Source: Methanobrevibacter sp. (lineage in GTDB: Archaea > Methanobacteriota > Methanobacteria > Methanobacteriales > Methanobacteriaceae). From it: a DNA stretch of 8,630 nt. Within the stretch, counting starts at the first letter, position 1. Every line of letters begins with the position of its first letter. The DNA lies in NCBI GenBank assembly GCA_016838945.1, contig JADLKP010000093.1, positions 1 to 8,630 of the forward strand, written 5' to 3'. Position numbers and translations under genes: made by a program. Below the pieces are notes generated by a model. It saw only the letters and a list, made by a program, of their open reading frames with translations. It had not been told where the DNA came from and made no database searches. This document shows positions 4,350 through 8,630 of the stretch, piece by piece.

Positions 4350-6497
4350 TTAAATCCAACCAATATATTTATATTTTTCAGTGAATAATGCATATTGAGT
4401 TTTAAAAGCCCAACTATTATATTCATAGAAAGCAATATTGTTCTCATTTAATAGTTCTTTCACCCTATTAAGGGTATTTTGCTCTCCAACCCTATTAAAA
4501 TCATCCATGATTATAATGAAATCATCTGCTAAATTCTGTGGAATTAACTGCCAGATATTTGTTCTAGAATATTCCAATTCAATAGTGTTATTGTCAGAAC
4601 CAAGAATAAAACCTTGAGGACCATCAATAATAATTAAATCAAATTTTTGATCTTCTAGGGCTTCAATAAAATCCTTGAAACGAATTGTTTCTTCATCTTT
4701 ATAATTATAATTCTCTAAATCTAAGTTTAAAATTTTAGTGTTTTCATTGATATCCAATTTTTTTGAAAACAAATCAATCCATTCCGCATCCCCTTCTACA
4801 ACAGTCAATGTTGTATCCTGGAAATAATTAACATACTGCGTGGTTAATTTAGTAGTCTGACCTAAACCTAATTCCAATATATTTTTTGGTTTCGCATCAT
4901 TTAAAATCCTATATAATGAATATGCGAAGGAATAATTTGCAGCCGCATTTATCAATGAAAAACTATTCTTATTCAACCATTCAGAGTCTTTTATGGTATC
5001 ATCAAATACAAAAGCATATTGTAATTCTTTGAAAATTGATCTATTGAAATTATCTCTCTCAATAATATCATGATTAAAAATATTTAATTTTTCATTAAAA
5101 AATTCAAATGTCTCTTCATTTTTTTCTGATGACTTTTGATAATCCAAATAAAAATCATTAACTTTTTCATCCAAAGAATTAATTTGATGAATTAATTCAT
5201 CATTGCTTATTTTCAAGTCATTGTTTTGTTTTTTAAGTTTAATGTTTTGCTTTGAAAGTTCCTCTTTTTCTATCAATAAATTCTTATTCCTTTTTGATAA
5301 TTTTTTATTTTGTGACTTGAAATAAACATAACTGTTGCTTCTATTTAAAAGACTTTCTTTAAATGAATTATTTTTCAAAAATCTTAGTGGCTTAGTTATT
5401 TTCCAACTTCTTGAATTCAATATAGATTTATTTTTCTTTTTAATTGAATTGATATCCATTTTTAATTTTTTATTCTTTTCAGTGATTTTTTTTATGTCTC
5501 TTTGCAATTTATCTTTTTTCATTGAAAGAACAAATTCTTCTGAAGTTCTTGAATTAATAACATTTCTAAAAATGGATTGGGTATTCTCTTCTAAATTATT
5601 CAAAATATCCTCATAACCATACTCTTCAACCATTTGTTCAAAATCATTTTTCATTTTATCGAAGAACAAAGGTTTTACTTCAGTTTTTACCTGATTGAAT
5701 CTGATATTAGCTGAATTGATCTTTTTAAAAAATAAGTCTTTTTTATAAGTGTCAAATTGACCATATCTCTTAAATACTTCAAAAATCAAATTATATATTC
5801 TTAAGCTATCAGAAAAATTAATGTTTGCTGATCCAGTAATGGAATTTTTATGTCTCCTACGATTGTAAAAATGTTTATCAATAAAATAAATCCTTTTAGC
5901 ATTGAACAAAATTTCAAAAAAGAAAACATTATCCTCAAAGATCAACCCCTCAGGAAATCTTGCACCGACTTTATTAATAAAATCTCGGTTATATAACTTA
6001 CATACTGCTGAAACTGCCATTTTAAAGAATAAAACTCCAAGTTCCTCATTACTGAATACGTTGTCCCCAAAAGAATTTTGTATTTCTGACATTTCATAAT
6101 CTGGAATAGTGTAAAATTCTTTGCTTTCATCATCATAATTAATCATTTTAAATAATGCGAAATCTAATGACTTTTCTTCAGCAATATCATAAAGTTCCTC
6201 TAAGGCATAAAGTTCTAAGAAATCATCTGAATCAATGAAATAAACATAATCACCCGTGGAATTATCCAATCCAACATTTCGAGCAGCACCCAAACCTTGA
6301 TTTTCTTGAGAGATAATTTTAATCCTATTATCCAATTCTGCATAAGACTCTAAAATACTTAAAGAATTGTCTGTAGACCCATCATCAATACAGATTATCT
6401 CAATATCCCTCAAAGATTGATTAATAATGCTTTCCAAACATTCCTCCATATATTTTTCAACATTATAAATAGGAACAATCACAGAAACTTTAACCAT
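4350..6497 (-). CDS. Glycosyltransferase - coiled coil - methyltransferase fusion
   Basis: A 715-residue protein probably acting on a cell-surface glycan at the inner membrane face; no membrane segment is visible. Residues 1-230 are a family 2 GT-A glycosyltransferase: VSVIVPIYN (4-12), DDGSTD (38-43), NQGLGAARN (66-74), the metal-binding IDSDD (88-92) and a likely catalytic base D189 in FEDN. A Lys/Asn-rich coiled coil (about 322-360) leads into SRSWKITKPLR (362-372), a motif that recurs in polysaccharide glycosyltransferases. A second coiled coil follows (about 393-450). Residues 534-700 look like a class I SAM-dependent methyltransferase: ILELGLGQTT (540-549), acidic E568, FDLIIIDGPQGF (619-630) and IIIMDDF (661-667). 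The start is placed at 6497, not at the ATG at 6509, because GGTG sits five bases before it and the protein then begins MVKVSVIVP, parallel to its neighbour. The sugar and acceptor are unknown. Sequence is clearly more AT-rich than upp or metK. Confidence 0.88.
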   Translation of the reverse strand: MVKVSVIVPIYNVEKYMEECLESIINQSLRDIEIICIDDGSTDNSLSILESYAELDNRIKIISQENQGLGAARNVGLDNSTGDYVYFIDSDDFLELYALEELYDIAEEKSLDFALFKMINYDDESKEFYTIPDYEMSEIQNSFGDNVFSNEELGVLFFKMAVSAVCKLYNRDFINKVGARFPEGLIFEDNVFFFEILFNAKRIYFIDKHFYNRRRHKNSITGSANINFSDSLRIYNLIFEVFKRYGQFDTYKKDLFFKKINSANIRFNQVKTEVKPLFFDKMKNDFEQMVEEYGYEDILNNLEENTQSIFRNVINSRTSEEFVLSMKKDKLQRDIKKITEKNKKLKMDINSIKKKNKSILNSRSWKITKPLRFLKNNSFKESLLNRSNSYVYFKSQNKKLSKRNKNLLIEKEELSKQNIKLKKQNNDLKISNDELIHQINSLDEKVNDFYLDYQKSSEKNEETFEFFNEKLNIFNHDIIERDNFNRSIFKELQYAFVFDDTIKDSEWLNKNSFSLINAAANYSFAYSLYRILNDAKPKNILELGLGQTTKLTTQYVNYFQDTTLTVVEGDAEWIDLFSKKLDINENTKILNLDLENYNYKDEETIRFKDFIEALEDQKFDLIIIDGPQGFILGSDNNTIELEYSRTNIWQLIPQNLADDFIIIMDDFNRVGEQNTLNRVKELLNENNIAFYEYNSWAFKTQYALFTEKYKYIGWI

Positions 6498-6502
6498 ATT
6501 TA

Positions 6503-6506
6503 CACC
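6503..6506 (-). promoter_or_regulatory. Ribosome-binding site deciding the start of the fusion gene
   Basis: GGTG followed by five bases and the ATG at 6497, the same spacing as in metK and the upstream glycosyltransferase gene. The alternative ATG at 6509 overlaps the upstream stop as TAATG and has AGGAG only three bases before it, which is too close by the register of the other genes. Confidence 0.65.
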
Positions 6507-6508
6507 CA

Positions 6509-8572
6509 TTATCTCCTAAAGTAATTAGCAAAATCTCTTAAAGGTTTAGTTAATTTCCAACTATTAGATGAAACAATAGATTTATTTAATTTTTTCACCT
6601 TAACCTTCTCTTTTTTTAACTTTTGATTTTGTTTTTTCAAATTATTATTTTTCTTAGTTAATTTTTTATTTTCTGCTTTTAATCTTTTGATATCTGATTG
6701 ATATTCTCTATTTTTATATTGCTCAAATGATTCAGATTCCAAAACCCAATCAATTTTCTTTCTTAATGTATTAGAAACTAAATTTTTATGACCTAAATGT
6801 ATTTTAGAAAATACTTTTTTTGCCATTTGGAAATATTCTTCAGAATCTGTACTTATCAGATAATTAAATATTTGAGTAATTTTAAATAGATTAAATTCTT
6901 CAATAAATTCAAAATAAAAACCATTGTCTTTTAAAAAAGATTCTACAATATCACAAATTATAAAAATATCCATCCCATTAGAAGATGTATTAATAATACC
7001 TTTTGGATTAAATCTGTAATGATAGAAAAACTCAGGAATATATGAAATTCTTGAAGCTCTCAACATAGATTGAATATGAAATGGAGCATCATCATAAGCT
7101 ATACCAGTTGGGAATCTGAAATCATCATACTTGTCTAAAAATTCCTTCTTATAGAGTTTAGTCCATGGTGCAAACGACCTATTCATTACAAAAGGCTTTA
7201 CCTCATGATAATCAAATGCAAAACTGTTAAAATTGACATTCTTAAAAACATTTTCAAATGCAAAACCGGGGTTGCTATAATTTATAGGTCCCTCATCTTT
7301 AAATCTAGCTATTTTAAACATGACTAAATCAGACCAATTACGGGTTGCATTTTTAAACAATTTTTCAAATGTTCTTGGCAAAATATAGTCATCCGGATCA
7401 AAGAAATAAATGTAATCTCCAACAGCATCATCCAAAGCCCTGTTTCTTGCAGCTCCACATCCACCATTTTCTTGATCAATTACTTTAACACGAGAATCTC
7501 TATTAGCAAAATCATTTAAAATTTCAAGAGAATTATCCTTTGAACCATCATTTACGCAAACAAGTTCTATATCTTCAAAATTTTGAGAAAGTACACTTTC
7601 AAAAGCTTCTTCAAGGAAAGGTGATGCATTATAAACCGGTATGATAACTGAGATTTTAGGATTGGAAATTAAATCAAACTTCTCCAATAAATCCCTATTA
7701 TCAAAGAATTTCCCATAATAAAAATTTTCACATTCCTTAACAAGACTAGGATTATCTGAAAATACATCACGAATAGAATTTAATGTATCTTCAGCACCTT
7801 CTAAACCCATCATATCAATAAAAATAAATAATTTATATTTAAAAGCTTCTTTGACCTTTTTAAATTTCGGATTTGAGAAATAATCAAAAATATACTTAAA
7901 ATGCTCAATATGTGCATGACGTTTCTCAAAAGTATTACATTTATCTGCACCATCAATATAATAGTAAGCATAAACATCCACATTAACTGTATAAACTGCA
8001 TCTATTTTAGATAAGACTTCAGCTAAAAAAACAGGATCCTGACCTCTAATTAAATCTGGAAAATAAATCTCATTGTCCATTAGGAAATCCTTTTTATAAA
8101 TGCTTTTATAAAAAGCCCATGGTATGCCATACTCTTCAGGTTTTATTTTTGAATCTTCATAATAATAATCCATATCTTTAAAATGATGGTAATTATTTTC
8201 ACTGTCAACAAGTTTTATATTACCTGAAACCATGTTTGCATAATTCTTATCAGCAACTTCGTATAATCTTTTCAATGCATCATTATCTATAAAAAAATCG
8301 TCTGCATCTAAAAAAGATATATATTCACCATCAGCTTCATCAATCCCTAAATTTCGTGCTTTGCCAGACCCCTGATTTTCTTGAGAAAAAAATTTAATAA
8401 AATCATATCTCTTAGCAAATTTTTTTAAAATTTCTAAAGAGTTGTCTGTAGAACCATCATTAACACATATTAATTCCTTATTATCTAAAGTCTGATTAAT
8501 GAAGGAGTTAATTGATTTTTCAAGATGTGACTCATCATTATAAACAGGCATAATCACTGAAACAGATACCAT
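6509..8572 (-). CDS. Double-domain family 2 glycosyltransferase with C-terminal coiled coil
   Basis: A 687-residue protein likely transferring sugars from nucleotide- or lipid-linked donors to a surface polysaccharide or glycoprotein glycan. It has two complete GT-A domains in tandem. The first (1 to about 300) has SVIMPVYN, NDGSTD (38-43), NQGSGKARN (66-74), LDADD (88-92) and GQD at 177-179 as the likely base. The second (306 to about 600) has SVIIPVYN (308-315), NDGSKD (341-346), NGGCGAARN (369-377), FDPDD (391-395) and YDD (493-495). Both metal-binding and acidic positions are kept, so both domains may be active. A Lys/Asn coiled coil (about 619-668) is followed by SNSWKLTKPLR (669-679), and the protein ends eight residues later. 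There is no signal peptide or membrane segment. It is first in the two-gene unit, and its stop is 11 bases before the next start, so the two are probably cotranscribed. A reading that begins 30 bases upstream (8602) is rejected because the ribosome-binding site lies inside it. Confidence 0.9.
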   Translation of the reverse strand: MVSVSVIMPVYNDESHLEKSINSFINQTLDNKELICVNDGSTDNSLEILKKFAKRYDFIKFFSQENQGSGKARNLGIDEADGEYISFLDADDFFIDNDALKRLYEVADKNYANMVSGNIKLVDSENNYHHFKDMDYYYEDSKIKPEEYGIPWAFYKSIYKKDFLMDNEIYFPDLIRGQDPVFLAEVLSKIDAVYTVNVDVYAYYYIDGADKCNTFEKRHAHIEHFKYIFDYFSNPKFKKVKEAFKYKLFIFIDMMGLEGAEDTLNSIRDVFSDNPSLVKECENFYYGKFFDNRDLLEKFDLISNPKISVIIPVYNASPFLEEAFESVLSQNFEDIELVCVNDGSKDNSLEILNDFANRDSRVKVIDQENGGCGAARNRALDDAVGDYIYFFDPDDYILPRTFEKLFKNATRNWSDLVMFKIARFKDEGPINYSNPGFAFENVFKNVNFNSFAFDYHEVKPFVMNRSFAPWTKLYKKEFLDKYDDFRFPTGIAYDDAPFHIQSMLRASRISYIPEFFYHYRFNPKGIINTSSNGMDIFIICDIVESFLKDNGFYFEFIEEFNLFKITQIFNYLISTDSEEYFQMAKKVFSKIHLGHKNLVSNTLRKKIDWVLESESFEQYKNREYQSDIKRLKAENKKLTKKNNNLKKQNQKLKKEKVKVKKLNKSIVSSNSWKLTKPLRDFANYFRR

Positions 8573-8577
8573 ACAAT

Positions 8578-8581
8578 CACC
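8578..8581 (-). promoter_or_regulatory. Ribosome-binding site of the double glycosyltransferase gene
   Basis: GGTG (within GGTGAT) with five bases to the ATG at 8572. It sets the start at the Met that directly precedes the VSVSVIMPVYN strand, as usual for this family. Confidence 0.75.
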
Positions 8582-8614
8582 AATAAAATAAAGAATAATC
8601 AATAATTATAATAT

Positions 8615-8623
8615 ATTATATAT
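8615..8623 (-). promoter_or_regulatory. Candidate TATA box of the glycosyltransferase unit
   Basis: ATATATAAT on the minus strand, 43-51 bases before the start codon. The predicted transcript start is near 8593, leaving a leader of about 20 bases that just contains the GGTG. The window ends too soon to see the element upstream of the box. Confidence 0.35.
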
Positions 8624-8630
8624 CTAATAA

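Noticed and set aside
5335..6136. Short open frames within the fusion gene on both strands
   Set aside because: AT-rich shadows of the long, motif-rich glycosyltransferase frame.
6498..6509. Start of the fusion gene at the ATG at 6509, overlapping the upstream stop as TAATG
   Set aside because: AGGAG is only three bases away, while the ATG at 6497 has GGTG at the spacing used elsewhere and gives the canonical N-terminus. Coupled initiation at 6509 remains a minor possibility.
7810..8001. A 63-codon minus-strand frame inside the double glycosyltransferase gene
   Set aside because: It overlaps the real gene in another frame, and its hydrophobic Ile/Leu-rich product is typical of shifted AT-rich sequence.

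Overview
The window reads as a chromosomal segment of an AT-rich methanogenic archaeon of the Methanobacteriales, most like gut or rumen Methanobrevibacter. The evidence is a DUF2193-type protein (a family I know only from methanogens), GGTG ribosome-binding sites 5-6 nt before ATG (pairing with an ATCACCTCCT 16S tail), poly-T gene ends, TTTATATA-type boxes, and large coiled-coil glycosyltransferases of a kind common in that genus. The genus is inferred from these traits; no rRNA is present to confirm it.

All five genes lie on the minus strand, so transcription runs from high to low coordinates. At 8572-4350 is a two-gene cell-surface polysaccharide unit. The first protein carries two GT-A glycosyltransferase domains, a coiled coil and a C-terminal SWKLTKPLR motif. 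The second starts 11 bases after the first one's stop and fuses a glycosyltransferase, the same coil/SWKITKPLR module, a second coiled coil and a methyltransferase-like domain. The two could cooperate in building and possibly methylating a surface glycan. This unit is visibly more AT-rich than the housekeeping genes.

Downstream come three single genes, each with its own gap and end signal: upp (uracil phosphoribosyltransferase, 4160-3534), metK (S-adenosylmethionine synthetase, 3194-2022) and the DUF2193-type gene of unknown function (1574-78). MetK and Upp are both of the classical bacterial type; for MetK this is notable, because most archaea use a different, archaeal methionine adenosyltransferase. 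MetK makes the SAM that the fused methyltransferase would use, but nothing beyond distance links them.

The non-coding parts are extremely AT-rich. The 447-base gap between metK and the DUF2193-type gene holds a hairpin-plus-T terminator, a consensus TATA-like box, a 101-base inverted-repeat structure and four tandem units of about 27 bases. The 339-base gap between upp and metK holds a perfect 20-base palindrome next to a probable metK promoter. I saw no tRNA, rRNA, CRISPR array, insertion sequence or integration site. I found no clear new defence or mobile system. The best leads are the glycosyltransferase-methyltransferase fusion, the cysteine-rich DUF2193-type protein and the repeats upstream of it.
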